From NCBI RefSeq assembly GCF_002127325.2, contig NC_035436.2, positions 82,085,716-82,149,715 of the forward strand: a DNA stretch of 64,000 bases, read 5' to 3'. This document shows positions 11,709 through 22,405 of this stretch, one piece after another; the first letter of the stretch is position 1; the number at the start of each line of letters is the position of its first letter. The notes under the pieces are model-generated. The model did not search any database. It was not told the DNA's origin and saw nothing but the letters and a program-made list of their open reading frames with translations. This DNA is from Helianthus annuus. Taxonomy: Eukaryota > Streptophyta > Magnoliopsida > Asterales > Asteraceae. A program made the translations under genes and the position numbers.

Positions 11709-13587
11709 CTGTAGCTTTGTCTTTATCTTCTATGGTTGTAGACTCGTCTTGAACTTCGACGGTCTTTGGTCTTCGAGTTATCAAAACTCTGATGTCCTTT
11801 CAAGTCTTCAATGTCGGAGGATCTTCATAGTCTTCACGTCTTGAAAGCAGAGAGTGTATCAACAAACTACCCGTATCATGTAGGAAGTGTGTTGACAAAC
11901 TCCCCCTTAACATAAGCTCCCCCTTGAGTTATGCTCGTGAAAAGACTTTATCTTTATGAAGTGAGATCCTTGTGGTGTTGATGATGGCCAGCGGCAACTC
12001 GATCATCTTCATCTTTTGAGCGCCTTCTCGTTGTGTCTTCATTCCAATGCTTGTCATCGACCATGTTCTCCTAGCCTTTAGAATCTGCACATGCAAGAAA
12101 TCTAAACACGTAATGAGAACAACTGCTTGGAATATAGTATACACAAATGACACACGAATGACCATGTCACAATCAAACACCGTCCGACAGTTTGAAAGTT
12201 TAATAAATTTATCAATTTCAATTTTAACTTTCAAAACTTTGCAAATTTTGACCGTTTATGAAGATTTAGTCAGTTCGGTTTTCAGTTAGGTTTCAGGTAA
12301 CGAAGACTCGAGCTCCAACATCGTACGATCGAAAACAAAGTAGAAATAAAATCTTTTTGGCTTTTATAAAGTTTATATTAAAACGCACTTAAAATCTTTT
12401 TGGTATTTTTGAAATTAAAAGACAACAATTTAAAATCCTTTGAGTGTTATCAAACGACATCACCGCTAATGTCGTGCTGATATGCACCAAACGACGAAAC
12501 TGTTTAAAAGAAATAATAAAAGTTAAGCAGTAAATAAATAAATATATACAAACATTCTTTTTGTGAGTTTCGAGGGTAAGAGAATCATATCAGTGTACGG
12601 TCATGCCAAAACACTCTTGTTGTTCAATTAGTTAACATTAAGATAAGCATCCTATAACAATTATCGGTATTGTTGTCCACTTAAGCTCAACTTATCAGAT
12701 GTAATCATGGCGAGGGGATACGTTAAGGTATGATTTATACTTACCGACCGGTGTTCATCCACATCACGACACATTCCCGTATCAAGGTATGCACGAGAGT
12801 TCATCTTACCGGTGAGTATACCGATTATCATCTGTTTGACCGTATATGATGTGAGATACTCACTTATTTTGATTTGAAAACAAGCCCTATGTGATATAAT
12901 CACTTATTGATGAGGAACTTGATTTTCGTATGCATGAGGGCACAGGTGCAAGTCCGTGAACAGGTCAGTACTTCCGTACAGCAGAGAGACGAACTTGACA
13001 CCCGGATAAATGTGATATTTTTATCACTTATTTATTTTGGACATGTGATTGTTTATCACTTATTGAGGTCGAATGCAGTATGCAATATGTACACGTATGT
13101 ATAGTATCATGGAAGATCTAGACTTGCGTCCCCGTTATTTTTCGGTAAAAGATACAACCATGATACCCAGATGATAAGCAGCATAAAGACCGAATATCTC
13201 AGAACCTCGGCAATCTATCAAACGAAATTTCGGTACTAAGACCATATGCCAATGAATGGTTCCCACCTGGTCTTCAGTCGATTAAGATTTATATCACCCT
13301 GCACACTTTAAAATGATTGTGAGCCTACCGATACATCTTATATAGAGCTGCTTATCGTTTTTCATTTAAGGTTTAAAGAGGTTTGAATAGACCACTGATG
13401 TACTATCATTTTCTCTTTTGCTCGCCAGGAAACTCATTTTTGTTTTTCTATTGTTTTTGTGTTTTTGAAATTTTTCAATGTTTTTGGATTTTCAGATTTT
13501 TGGATTTACTCCCCCTAAAATCAATAAACTAAGATAAATTTAAAAACACACAAAGATATTTACAAAAATGATTTTCCGATGTTGGTT
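11709..13587 (-). other. Copia-1 long 3' noncoding tail
   Basis: About 1.9 kb between the pol stop and the PPT. Short frames here have no recognisable domain and I find no envelope-like gene. On the element strand an AGGGGGAG tract lies just after pol (near 13510) and two more lie near 11900 and 11918. Segments such as CCACTGATG(T/A)ACTATCATTT recur in the tail of Copia-2 near 39612, so the tail is partly conserved between the two elements. Confidence 0.6.
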
Positions 13588-16500
13588 TTACTCTTGCTTG
13601 ACCTTAATGCCGTTTACCAATAATAAAAAGTCAAATCTAGATTTGTCAAAAGCTTTGGTAAATAAGTCGGCACGTTGGTCATCGGTGTGGACCTTAACAA
13701 CATCGATTAGCCTTTTCTCAAAGCAATCACGTATGAAGTGATATTTGATTTCGATGTGTTTGGTCTTTGAATGCTGCACAGGATTTCTAGTGATATCTAA
13801 AGCAGCAGAATTATCAACGTAAATAGGAGTAGTTAGGAATTCAAAACCGTAGTCCCGCATTTGTTGTTGGATCCAAAGAACTTGGGAGCAACAACTTGAG
13901 GCAGCAATGTACTCAGCTTCGCATGTTGATGTAGCTACACACGTCTGCTTCTTGCATTGCCAGGTAACTAGGCGATTTCCTAAAAACTGACATCCAGCCG
14001 TTGTGGACTTGCCGTCGATCTTGCATCCGCCAAAATCAGAATCACTGAAAGCTACGAGTTCAAAGTTATTATCCCTAGGGTACCACAGACCGGTGTCAGG
14101 GTACGCCTTCAAATAACGAAAAATCCTTTTGACAGCAGCAAGATGTGAGGCCTTCGGGTTAACTTGATATCTGGCAAGCAGGCACGTCGGGTACATTATG
14201 TCTGGCCTTGATGCTGTGAGGTACATAAGAGATCCGATCATAGCGCGATAGATAGAAGGGCTAACAGCTTCTCCCTTCAAGTCTGGAGTAATTCCGTGAT
14301 TAGTTGGCAATGGGGTACCAATGGGCGTTGCATCAGACATCTGGAACCGGCTCAAGATGTCACCAACATATTTAGTCTGATGGATGAATATCCCAGACTC
14401 CGTTTGTTGTACTTGTAGGCCCAAGAAGAAGGTCATTTCCCCCATAGCACTCATCTCGAATTTATCCTGCATAATGCGCTCAAATTCCCTACACAAAACA
14501 TCATTAGTAGAACCAAAAATAATGTCATCAACGTATACCTGTACCAGAAGAAGATCTCCATCTTGTTCTTTGATGAAAAGAGTACAGTCTATAAGACCTC
14601 TACGAAAACCGTTCTCCAGCAGATAGTGTGATAAGGTTGCATACCAAGCTCGTGGTGCTTGATGAAGACCATAAAGAGCTTTGTTGAGCAACCAAACCCG
14701 ATCGGGATGGATAGGATCTTCAAAACCTGGAGGCTGCTCGACGTACACCTCTTCTTCAACCACACCATGTAAAAATGCACTTTTCACGTCCATCTGATAG
14801 ACCTTGAATCCTTTGAAGGACGCATAGGCTAGAAAGATTCGAATTGCTTCGAGACGTGCCACTGGTGCATAGACTTCGTTGTAGTCGATTCCTTCAATCT
14901 GACGAAAACCTTGAACGACTAAACGTGCTTTGTTTCGGATAACAACTCCACGGTCATCCTTTTTGCATTTGAAAACCCAACGGGTACCAATCTTCTTGTA
15001 TCCTGCAGGTTTCTCTACTAGTTTCCAGACACCCAGCTTCTGGAATTGTTGCAGTTCTTCCTGCATTGCTTCAACCCAAGCATTATCTTTCAAGGCTTCT
15101 TTCCACGTTCTTGGTTCTTCTTGTGAGACATAACACGCGAAGGACCAGTCGTTTTGTTGCCCGGATTCTCGAATAGCTGCATACAAGCCTGCATTGTTGT
15201 TGTTTCGCAACATGTTTCTTGTTTGTACGCCACTTTGCACATTTCCAATGATGTTTTGTTGAGGATGGGTATTATGAATCCTTGTTTCTGGATTATCTGG
15301 AACTGGAACATTTATACCCAGATTGTTAAGATTAAGATCAACAACCAATTCAAGACCCGGAATTGACGAAGAGGATGATGCAGTAGCCTCAGCTGTTCTA
15401 TGGGCATCTACTGGAGGAGTACCCTCTGAAGTACCATGAACTGCTGTTGTAGGAGCTTCTTGATCTGCATCTAGAAATTCATCATCCTCTGAAGATTCGT
15501 TCAATTCGTTTGCATCATGAAATTCCTCATTGTTGAGAGTATTGTTGTTCACCGAAGAAGATGGTTCTTGATTAACAAGAATTGGACGAACCACCGGTGA
15601 AACTGTTGCATTGTCACTCTCGAAAAACATCCTAGCCGCAGCATTTTCTTCAACGGCTTCAACATTGATCGAAATGAAGAAGTCATCGTACTCAAACATC
15701 CAAGGTTGACCCGGATTTTTGACTGGCAAGGTGTGCCTTTGTACTCTGACCTCAGACCATTCTTCAACCCTTTTAGTCTCTAGATTCCAGACTCGTAAGT
15801 TAGGGGTGGCATACCCAAGAAAGTATCCATCAATTGCTCTTGCCCCAAACTTTCCATTAGGATCGATGATTGTGCATGGAGCTCCAAACGGTTCTAGATA
15901 AGACAAATCTGGTTTCCGTTTTTGAAGAAGCTCAAAGCAGGTCTTGTTGTGCCTTTTGACTGTAAGGACTCTGTTCAATGTGTAACATGCAGAGGCCACA
16001 GCTTCAGTCCAGAATGGAATGGGTAACTGTGACTCTACCAACATTGTCCTAGCAGTCTCGATCAATGTGCGGTTCTTACGTTCAGCGACACCATTCTGTT
16101 GAGGAGTATAGGCTGCACTAAACTCATGAAGAATACCCTTTGAAGTGCAGAACTCCGCCATGGAATGATTCTTAAATTCAGTACCATTGTCGCTACGTAT
16201 CCGCCTAACCTTCAACTTATACAAATTCTCAATCTGAATGATCAAGTTTTTGATAATGCCAAAGGTTTCACTCTTGTGTGCCATGAACGCAACCCAAGAA
16301 AATCTTGAATAATCATCAGTAACCACGAGGCAGTATTGATCACCCCGAATACTCTTGTGTTTGACAGGACCGAACAAATCCATGTGCAAACGTTCAAGAG
16401 GAACTGCCACTGTGTTGATCTTCTTTGTAGGGTGCTTCTTCTTTGTTTGCTTTCCTTTCTGGCACGAAACACAGATGTCTTGAAGATGGAAATTTTTGAG

Positions 16501-17028
16501 GGGAACACCATTCACTAACTCATTTGAAACCAAATGATTCATTTTTCGTAAGTGAATGTGACCCATTCGTCTGTGCCAAGAGATAGTGTCTTTTTCTGTG
16601 GCTTTAGAAACGAAACAAGTTGCTTGTGCAGACGTAGTAATAGCCTGGCTCATGTCAAGGACGTACAGATCATTTATCCTTGGAGCCGACAAGAGAATCC
16701 ATTCTTTTGGAATTTTGAAGCCGGGTTTCAGCACATAACATCCATTAGCATCAAAGTGTACTGAAAATTTCTTGTCACAAATTTGAGAAACACTAAGAAG
16801 ATTGTGATCAAGTTGTTGCACAAAATTGATCTTGTCAAAGCTGACAATCCCGTTAGATATCATTCCTTCACCCGTAATGTATCCACCTTTATCTCCAGCA
16901 AAAGCAACATAACCTCCTCTAATAGATTTAACGTCGTAGAGAAGCTTCATGTCGCCTGTCATGTGCCTGGATGCCCCACTATCAACAATCCAATGACTAC
17001 TGACAGTTCCTCCTGAAGCACCCTGCAC
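13588..17028 (-). CDS. Copia-1 Pol polyprotein: protease, integrase, RT, RNase H
   Basis: 1146 codons, uninterrupted. Coordinates begin at the first sense stretch after the last upstream stop; the first codon there is GTG, so the true start is not an ATG at this place. Order: aspartic protease [10 protein letters not shown] (residues 16-25); HHCC pre-integrase region (~151-190, WHRRMGH...CVSCQKGK); integrase core D217 (HMDLFGP), D280 (SDNGTEF), E316 (GVAERKNR); RT (~630-880) with [10 protein letters not shown]; RNase H (~970-1100) with [15 protein letters not shown] and YVDNSAA. This is the Copia order, integrase before RT. It would mature Gag, copy RNA to DNA and integrate it. All key residues I can check are present. 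It is separated from gag by two in-frame stops. Confidence 0.93.
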   Translation of the reverse strand: MQGASGGTVSSHWIVDSGASRHMTGDMKLLYDVKSIRGGYVAFAGDKGGYITGEGMISNGIVSFDKINFVQQLDHNLLSVSQICDKKFSVHFDANGCYVLKPGFKIPKEWILLSAPRINDLYVLDMSQAITTSAQATCFVSKATEKDTISWHRRMGHIHLRKMNHLVSNELVNGVPLKNFHLQDICVSCQKGKQTKKKHPTKKINTVAVPLERLHMDLFGPVKHKSIRGDQYCLVVTDDYSRFSWVAFMAHKSETFGIIKNLIIQIENLYKLKVRRIRSDNGTEFKNHSMAEFCTSKGILHEFSAAYTPQQNGVAERKNRTLIETARTMLVESQLPIPFWTEAVASACYTLNRVLTVKRHNKTCFELLQKRKPDLSYLEPFGAPCTIIDPNGKFGARAIDGYFLGYATPNLRVWNLETKRVEEWSEVRVQRHTLPVKNPGQPWMFEYDDFFISINVEAVEENAAARMFFESDNATVSPVVRPILVNQEPSSSVNNNTLNNEEFHDANELNESSEDDEFLDADQEAPTTAVHGTSEGTPPVDAHRTAEATASSSSSIPGLELVVDLNLNNLGINVPVPDNPETRIHNTHPQQNIIGNVQSGVQTRNMLRNNNNAGLYAAIRESGQQNDWSFACYVSQEEPRTWKEALKDNAWVEAMQEELQQFQKLGVWKLVEKPAGYKKIGTRWVFKCKKDDRGVVIRNKARLVVQGFRQIEGIDYNEVYAPVARLEAIRIFLAYASFKGFKVYQMDVKSAFLHGVVEEEVYVEQPPGFEDPIHPDRVWLLNKALYGLHQAPRAWYATLSHYLLENGFRRGLIDCTLFIKEQDGDLLLVQVYVDDIIFGSTNDVLCREFERIMQDKFEMSAMGEMTFFLGLQVQQTESGIFIHQTKYVGDILSRFQMSDATPIGTPLPTNHGITPDLKGEAVSPSIYRAMIGSLMYLTASRPDIMYPTCLLARYQVNPKASHLAAVKRIFRYLKAYPDTGLWYPRDNNFELVAFSDSDFGGCKIDGKSTTAGCQFLGNRLVTWQCKKQTCVATSTCEAEYIAASSCCSQVLWIQQQMRDYGFEFLTTPIYVDNSAALDITRNPVQHSKTKHIEIKYHFIRDCFEKRLIDVVKVHTDDQRADLFTKAFDKSRFDFLLLVNGIKVKQE

Positions 17029-17046
17029 ATGAACTCAAATTAATTA
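17029..17046 (-). promoter_or_regulatory. Gag/Pol junction with two in-frame stops and an acceptor-like site
   Basis: On the element strand Gag ends with TAA (17046-17044); after two codons (TTA ATT) comes TGA (17037-17035), then GTT CAT and the pol frame GTG CAG GGT. All are in one frame. The sequence AACTAATTAATTTGAG followed by TTCATGTGCAG/G looks like a plant branch point (CTAAT) about 20 bases before a 3' splice site. Readthrough of two stops, splicing or reinitiation are all possible ways to make Pol; the sequence alone does not decide. Confidence 0.5.
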
Positions 17047-20000
17047 GTTGGAGATGGGGACCCAAGCCATTGTGGTCTTGGGTCTTCCATTTTCATCAAT
17101 GACAATAACTTCTTGTCTTTGATGGTTGGTGAATTGTGATGATCCCCCTGATTCAGTAACCGATTTAGGTTTCCATGTCTGCTTTGTTTTACCAGTGTCT
17201 TTCTTCAATAATTTAACTTCTTGATTGTTTGAAGTTTTAGAATTTTCTGGTTTTACAGCAACAGATTGTTTTTGAACCACATCGGTTATAATCGCTTTTT
17301 CCACCTTTTTGACCTGTTGCCGTTTCTGTTTCTTTTCCCTTTCTTTTACAAGGCGGGGATCTTGTTTTGTGGAAACAGTTGGCTTACGGTCAGTTTTGCC
17401 ACGGGGATCATCAACCTTTCCTTTTTGCTTATGAAGATATGGGCAGTTTCTAATAATGTGCCCAATGGTTCCACACTCAAAACATGATCTTCGTTCTACA
17501 AACCCCGAAGAATCATGTGATCGTCTAGCCGATGATGTTGAACTTTGTGAACCCGAGGTACTAGGTTTTGAACTGCTTGGTTCATTTCTTTTCTCGACAA
17601 AAGCTTTCTTGACAAAATCTAAGTTAGATTGATTTTCAAACTTCTCAATTTTGTCTGTTCCCATCGATTTCACAAAGTTAACATTCTTCTTCTTCTTTTG
17701 ATTCGGCTTCTTTTGCACTGGAGCCGGTGCTTTACCTTTGGGTTTGGTGTGATTTTGCTGTGTTGGCACTGTTGGCAATTTCTTGTTGCCAAATTGCTTT
17801 CGAACTTCAGCCTTTGGGATTGGAGGACACTGTGTGACTGTAACTTTAGGTCCTGCCTTTCCCAAGAACTTACTTGTCGAATTCTCAAAGACTTTGCAGA
17901 TTAAGGATTGATTAACATTCTTAATGGGAAAATCTTTGTCTGAGTAAATTTTATCATCACCAACTAGAGTGTACAGCAAATTCACACTCTCCGACTCCTT
18001 CTCAGACGAGGACTCAGTTGCAACAGTCTTAGCGGGTTGAACAGGGGGATCACATAGAATGTGATTCTCAAGAGGTATGTCCTCATTTTTGGCTACCGCA
18101 TCAGACTTTGCTGGGACAGTATCGTCAGATTCATCATCAGACGAATCAGCATCCTCAATCACAACTGGAGGATCTTGATTCTGTTCAGCACTCACAAATG
18201 TATCTGCTGACACATCTGAATCTGAGGATACTTCCTTTTGGTATCCGAGTCCTGCAGCAAATTCCTTAACATCTAGAGGCACAGAAGGTTCAAAGAATAC
18301 CCTGTCCTCTTCATCAGGCATGGCGTCATAATTATGTCTCACTGGAGGTGGACACTTCTTGTAGCCAATGCATGTGACATCTTTCTTTTCCTTCTGAACG
18401 TCAATGATGTGATCTAACACATAGCTAGAGCTCAAATAACTGTCTAGCTTGAGTTTGATCGCATCACTTTCGGTTTTCACACAAGCCATCTCTTTTTGCA
18501 TTGTTTCAAGACGAGAGATATACAAATTAATGTCCGTCTGTTTTCTTGAAACCATTTTTGTCAATTCAGTTTTATCTTTCTTTAATGTTTCAATCATTGA
18601 CTTAAATTCTTTTTCATGGTTTTCATGAAACATGTTGGCTTCTGTGCATTTTGAGAGATCCACAGTCAATTTCTGATTGTGGAGAAAGGTCACATCATAT
18701 TTTTCTTGCAAAGCGTCATGCTTACTTTGCAAGTCACACCACTCAGCACTCAAGGAACTATGTTTGTCTTGCAAGTCAAACAAACTAGCTTGTAAAGCAT
18801 CATGTTTGGCTTGCAACTCAGACATGTTTCCTTCTAATTCGGCACACCTAGCATGCAATCTATCACATTCATCACAAATAACAGCAGTGGGTTCATCGAC
18901 ACATACCTGACTTGATGAACCGTCGACATTAGCCATAAAGGCTGAATGGAGAGAAGACGAAGTGTAAGCAGCTTGATCCACCAAAATAGATCTTCTTTGA
19001 GTTTCTGCTGCAGCTTCCTCTAAGAGTTCATCAATATCTGCATCGATTGTTGCATTCGATGTCTCACCCACATAATCATCACCAGAATTGGATGATTCTT
19101 CATCAGCACTCCTGCTATAACCAGAAGAGTCTTCATCTTCAGACGATTCACCACCACTGGCAGAAGATTCTCTACCACTGGTGTGAGCTAGCTCCTTCAC
19201 AATCTGAGCAAAACATGTTGTTTCATCAGGAGCATCACCACCCAACTGGATTGACCAGTCACAACCTTCATCCACCTGAACTGCAAGTGCTCGGTTGGTT
19301 TGGTTATTTGCAGGCACCAATGAACGCTCAGTGTTTCTGTTCTGATTCTGCTGGTTGCCTCGGTTTCTGAAGGGATTTTGGTTTCCATGCTGTGCTGGCT
19401 TTGTACATTCCCTTTTAAAGTGGCCCCGTTCACCACAGTTGAAGCATTTAACAGCCTGCTTATCGAACCCATACTTGGTGTCTCGCTTACTTTCCAAGCT
19501 GGTTCTGCCAGTACTTTCCATCCAATCCTTTGCTCTTCTCACAGCACTCGCAAAGGCCCACTTGATATCCATCAAGTCCATCTCTTCCTTATCAATCTGC
19601 CTGTAATCTTCTTGTGTCAGATTAATGTTTCCAATCTGACCTTCTATCAACCCACAGTACGCGCTTACTACAGTGTTAAGCAGCTCCATGTGTTCCTTAG
19701 CTACTTCTACACTGATTTTAGAAAAACTTGAAGTGTCAAGCTGTACTGGATTTGACTTTGATTGTTGACCTGCAGCAGATGATGATCCTCCATAACACGC
19801 ATATTGTGGTTGTTGAGCAGGAGGAGGAGGAGGTGGTTGTATTGGATTTCCATACAGATCTGTGGTTGGAGGCGGCTTTACAGGAACTTGCACTGGATTG
19901 CCATACATATCCGTGCTTGTGACAAACGCCGTTTGATGTGGAGCATGTGAACCGGCTTTTGCAGATGAAGTAGTGGAGGTGCCATAATACATCTCTGGAT

Positions 20001-20838
20001 TCTGTGGCACTGCAACTCTCTTTGCCTTCAACGTTTCTTCCTGATCCTTGTTCTCCAGAAGCTGCACGAAATCGTTGATGTTTGTAGTTTTCAACGTTCC
20101 GTTATACTTTAAGATTTCCAGGAAGTTATTCCATTGAGGAGGCAATGCATCGGCAAACTTCTTTACCACCTCTGTTGGAGTCGTTGTGACTTCAAAGTTG
20201 GTCAGCTCAGTAAGCAGGTGATAAAAGCGGCTTGTCATATCTCCCAAGGACTCCTTATCCATACATGTGAAGCCATCGAATTCTTTCTTCAGTAGATCTC
20301 GTCGTAGTTGACGTGTGGCTTCATTACCTACTCCTCTTGTCTTCAATGCATCCCACAGCTTCTTCGTAGTCTTGAAACTGACGAACTGATGATAAATATC
20401 CTTGCTCAGTGCTTGAGTGAGAATAGCGTATGCTTTCTTTTCTAAGTCATACGTCTTCTTTTGATCTTCAGGAAGATCGGCAAATGTAGCTGTAGAAGAA
20501 GCAGCAACCTCGATAGTTTGATCGAATTCCGTAGTGAACCGCAACCACAACTCTGTATTTTGACCAAGAATATATGTATGGAAACGATCAACCCATCCCG
20601 GATATTCATTAAGATGCATCAACTTTGGAGGCCTGTTCAAACTTCCGGTTTCACTTTCGCTTAGAAGAAGACTTTGAATACTCGGAGTTTGATTTGAAAC
20701 AAACGCCCATTGACCAGCTTGAGTGGCATTTGTTTGTGAGGATGTAGATACCGGAGATTCGGCCCATGATGGAGATTGACTGGTATTCATGTATTTTCCA
20801 CTGTCTGGAGCCGGACTTCCCCACCAACTCGGATTCAT
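17044..20838 (-). CDS. Copia-1 Gag, oversized, two zinc knuckles and coiled coil
   Basis: 1264 codons from ATG 20838. Domains in order: Gag/UBN2-like capsid region (~130-250, LTQALSKDIYHQF, ALPPQWNNFLEIL); Pro-rich stretch (~310-345); first CCHC knuckle CFNCGERGHFKREC (~465-478); acidic Ser-rich segment; heptad-rich coiled coil (~656-820) with repeated LQ-KHDALQ units; CPPPV block (~831); acidic stretch; an LLYTL...YSDKDFPIK block; second knuckle CFECGTIGHIIRNC (~1118-1131); basic tail ending AWVPISN. Copia Gag proteins are commonly only a few hundred residues, so this is several-fold longer. Gag packages element RNA in a cytoplasmic particle. Copia-2 has the same plan. Confidence 0.9.
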   Translation of the reverse strand: MNPSWWGSPAPDSGKYMNTSQSPSWAESPVSTSSQTNATQAGQWAFVSNQTPSIQSLLLSESETGSLNRPPKLMHLNEYPGWVDRFHTYILGQNTELWLRFTTEFDQTIEVAASSTATFADLPEDQKKTYDLEKKAYAILTQALSKDIYHQFVSFKTTKKLWDALKTRGVGNEATRQLRRDLLKKEFDGFTCMDKESLGDMTSRFYHLLTELTNFEVTTTPTEVVKKFADALPPQWNNFLEILKYNGTLKTTNINDFVQLLENKDQEETLKAKRVAVPQNPEMYYGTSTTSSAKAGSHAPHQTAFVTSTDMYGNPVQVPVKPPPTTDLYGNPIQPPPPPPAQQPQYACYGGSSSAAGQQSKSNPVQLDTSSFSKISVEVAKEHMELLNTVVSAYCGLIEGQIGNINLTQEDYRQIDKEEMDLMDIKWAFASAVRRAKDWMESTGRTSLESKRDTKYGFDKQAVKCFNCGERGHFKRECTKPAQHGNQNPFRNRGNQQNQNRNTERSLVPANNQTNRALAVQVDEGCDWSIQLGGDAPDETTCFAQIVKELAHTSGRESSASGGESSEDEDSSGYSRSADEESSNSGDDYVGETSNATIDADIDELLEEAAAETQRRSILVDQAAYTSSSLHSAFMANVDGSSSQVCVDEPTAVICDECDRLHARCAELEGNMSELQAKHDALQASLFDLQDKHSSLSAEWCDLQSKHDALQEKYDVTFLHNQKLTVDLSKCTEANMFHENHEKEFKSMIETLKKDKTELTKMVSRKQTDINLYISRLETMQKEMACVKTESDAIKLKLDSYLSSSYVLDHIIDVQKEKKDVTCIGYKKCPPPVRHNYDAMPDEEDRVFFEPSVPLDVKEFAAGLGYQKEVSSDSDVSADTFVSAEQNQDPPVVIEDADSSDDESDDTVPAKSDAVAKNEDIPLENHILCDPPVQPAKTVATESSSEKESESVNLLYTLVGDDKIYSDKDFPIKNVNQSLICKVFENSTSKFLGKAGPKVTVTQCPPIPKAEVRKQFGNKKLPTVPTQQNHTKPKGKAPAPVQKKPNQKKKKNVNFVKSMGTDKIEKFENQSNLDFVKKAFVEKRNEPSSSKPSTSGSQSSTSSARRSHDSSGFVERRSCFECGTIGHIIRNCPYLHKQKGKVDDPRGKTDRKPTVSTKQDPRLVKEREKKQKRQQVKKVEKAIITDVVQKQSVAVKPENSKTSNNQEVKLLKKDTGKTKQTWKPKSVTESGGSSQFTNHQRQEVIVIDENGRPKTTMAWVPISN

Positions 20839-21690
20839 GATAGATAAGCAAAATAAATGCCAAGTAAGAATGATCCGAAAGATAACACAACCGAAAGATC
20901 CTGGTCGAAAGATCTGAAATCACAGAAACTTGTTAACTATGAACAGACCACAATCGAAAGATACAACCTTGTTCGAAGGATCAACAGTACTCGAAAGATT
21001 ACTGTTGACTCTCGAACAATGATTTCGAAAGATTCAAGAGCTCGAAGGATTCTCTTTTGAAAGATCCTTATCTTTCGAGCTAAATCCTTATCTTTCGAAC
21101 AACAGATCTCGAAAGATTCACCAATACGATAGATCCTTATCTTTCGGACACCGGTCTTTCGATTAGATTCCTTTCTCGAAGGATATGACTCAGACTTCGA
21201 AGGATGGGTCGAAGGATAACAATCTTTCGAACCTTCCTTGATCGACAGATGTCGAAGGATAGTCTTTCGATGTCGAAGGATATCTTTCGATGTCGAAGGA
21301 TATCTTTCGAATAAGCACTGACACACTGACACAGATATGATGGGTTGGTGAAAAGGTGATTGGTTGGTAAGTCAACTTTCGGCAAAAGGGTATGGCAGGC
21401 TGACAACAATCCTACCAACCAAGATTTGAAATAAACTATGCTAAAAAAGGAAAACCTTATCTTCAAACCAGTCACCGGAAGTTTAACCGGAGCTTTCGCC
21501 GGAAAACACAAAGTTACTCAAAAACAAGTTTTCAAGTTACCCAACCCCACTTTAAACACTCCCGGTTAGTTTAGACACGTTTTTACTCAAAGAAAATACA
21601 CGAAACCAAGTAAAAACAGGTGCAAAAACCAAGTGTTTCAACACACCAAAACTTGTAAAAACCCGGTTTTAAACAAGGTTAAGAGCCTTA
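20839..21690 (-). repeat. Copia-1 leader with dense CGAAAGAT/CGAAGGAT motif array
   Basis: The ~850-base leader between PBS and gag holds about 20 copies of CGAAAGAT or CGAAGGAT, in both orientations, mostly in 20870-21320, with irregular spacing. Near 21250-21310 a ~22-base unit built from ATGTCGAAGGATATCTTTCG is nearly tandem. The same motif occurs in the LTR. Mixed orientations allow many hairpins. No uninterrupted frame of interest. Confidence 0.8.
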
Positions 21691-21704
21691 GCTCTGATAC
21701 CACT
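21691..21704 (-). other. Primer binding site of Copia-1
   Basis: The element strand reads AGTGGTATCAGAGC right after the LTR; TGGTATCAGAGC matches the 3' end of initiator methionine tRNA. Intact. Confidence 0.9.
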
Positions 21705-22335
21705 TGTAGGTCCCTGTTTCGCGGAGGATTACGAACCTAAACCTTGTTATACAAACCTACTAGCGAGTGCGGAATCCAAGCTAGCAAGCAAACCGAGTTA
21801 GTAGCAAGTAGAGAGACAAACACACAAGTTCACCGATTAACACAACTTGTATTAATGCAATGAGGGTTCGGTTACAAGCTCAATGTTTACAGAAATGTTC
21901 TATGAACTCTCTAAGGTGTGTGTGTGAGTTTGGACAGAATGCTCTCAAGGAATGCTCTCTCTTTCTGTCTTGTGTCTGTCTATCGAAACTCAACACATGC
22001 ATGGGTATATATACCCAGCTCAGCAGGTCTGGATCGAAGGATCTGATAGATGGTCCGAAGGATCATCTATCGATCATAATTCACACGAAAGATCAGCATG
22101 GACCTCGAAGGATCATCCTTCGAGGTCTAATGGTCGAACCATGGTCGAACCATATCTTTCGATCACCTCGAAGGATCAGGTGTATCCTTCGAGACTATCC
22201 TTCGATCAGAACATCTTTCAAATGTTGTCCAAGTCAAACCGGAGGATGGTTGACTTGGTCAACTTACAACACAAATCAGGACATCGTTTATATCAGACCG
22301 AATACAGACAAAGTACAGACACAAGTGCACCAACA
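21705..22335 (-). repeat. Copia-1 5' LTR
   Basis: 631 bp, apparently base-for-base identical to 11065-11695. TATA-like TATATATA at 22006-22013. Followed on the right by the TGATA target duplication. Confidence 0.95.
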
Positions 22336-22340
22336 TGATA
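22336..22340. repeat. Target site duplication of Copia-1 (right)
   Basis: TGATA, matching 11060-11064. Confidence 0.9.
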
Positions 22341-22405
22341 TCAACTACGTCACGATACTCTCCACCGGGCCCACCGGTAATACGTGGAAATATCAGGGTG
22401 TGACA
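22341..22405 (+). mobile_element. Gypsy-1 3' LTR, right part
   Basis: 65 bases ending CAGGGTGTGACA, the other side of the LTR split by Copia-1. Directly after it Gypsy-2 pol coding sequence begins mid-gene, so Gypsy-1 probably inserted in that gene. AGATG (22406-22410) would be the target duplication, but the left copy is outside the window. Confidence 0.65.

Larger units (their letters stand above)
11065..22335 (-). mobile_element. Copia-1: full-length, apparently young Copia retrotransposon
   Basis: An 11.27-kb minus-strand element inserted in the Gypsy-1 3' LTR. In its own 5'-3' order: 5' LTR 21705-22335, PBS 21691-21704, motif-rich leader 20839-21690, gag 17044-20838, pol 13588-17028, ~1.9-kb noncoding tail, PPT, 3' LTR 11065-11695. 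The two 631-bp LTRs look identical by eye at a constant offset of 10640, the TSD is perfect, and both long frames are unbroken. I did not settle its Copia lineage; the oversized Gag and long tail are features to use for placing it. Confidence 0.95.

Noticed and set aside
11220..11752. Two overlapping + strand reading frames repeated at 21860-22447
   Set aside because: They lie inside the identical Copia-1 LTRs, antisense to the element, end at LTR borders and show no protein-family features.
11709..13587. Envelope-like gene in the Copia-1 tail
   Set aside because: The longest minus frames here are about 100 codons, with no signal peptide or transmembrane pattern that could support an envelope-like protein.
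14384..16764. Several + strand frames of 60-80 codons across Copia-1 pol
   Set aside because: They are antisense shadows of an intact pol frame with all catalytic motifs.
17029..17046. Gag/Pol stops as a sequencing error
   Set aside because: Two separate stop codons in the same frame cannot come from one base error, and both flanking frames are otherwise perfect over more than 7 kb.
20870..21320. CRISPR-like array of short repeats
   Set aside because: The context is plant retrotransposon DNA; the motif is 8-9 bases, occurs in both orientations and has no constant repeat/spacer structure.
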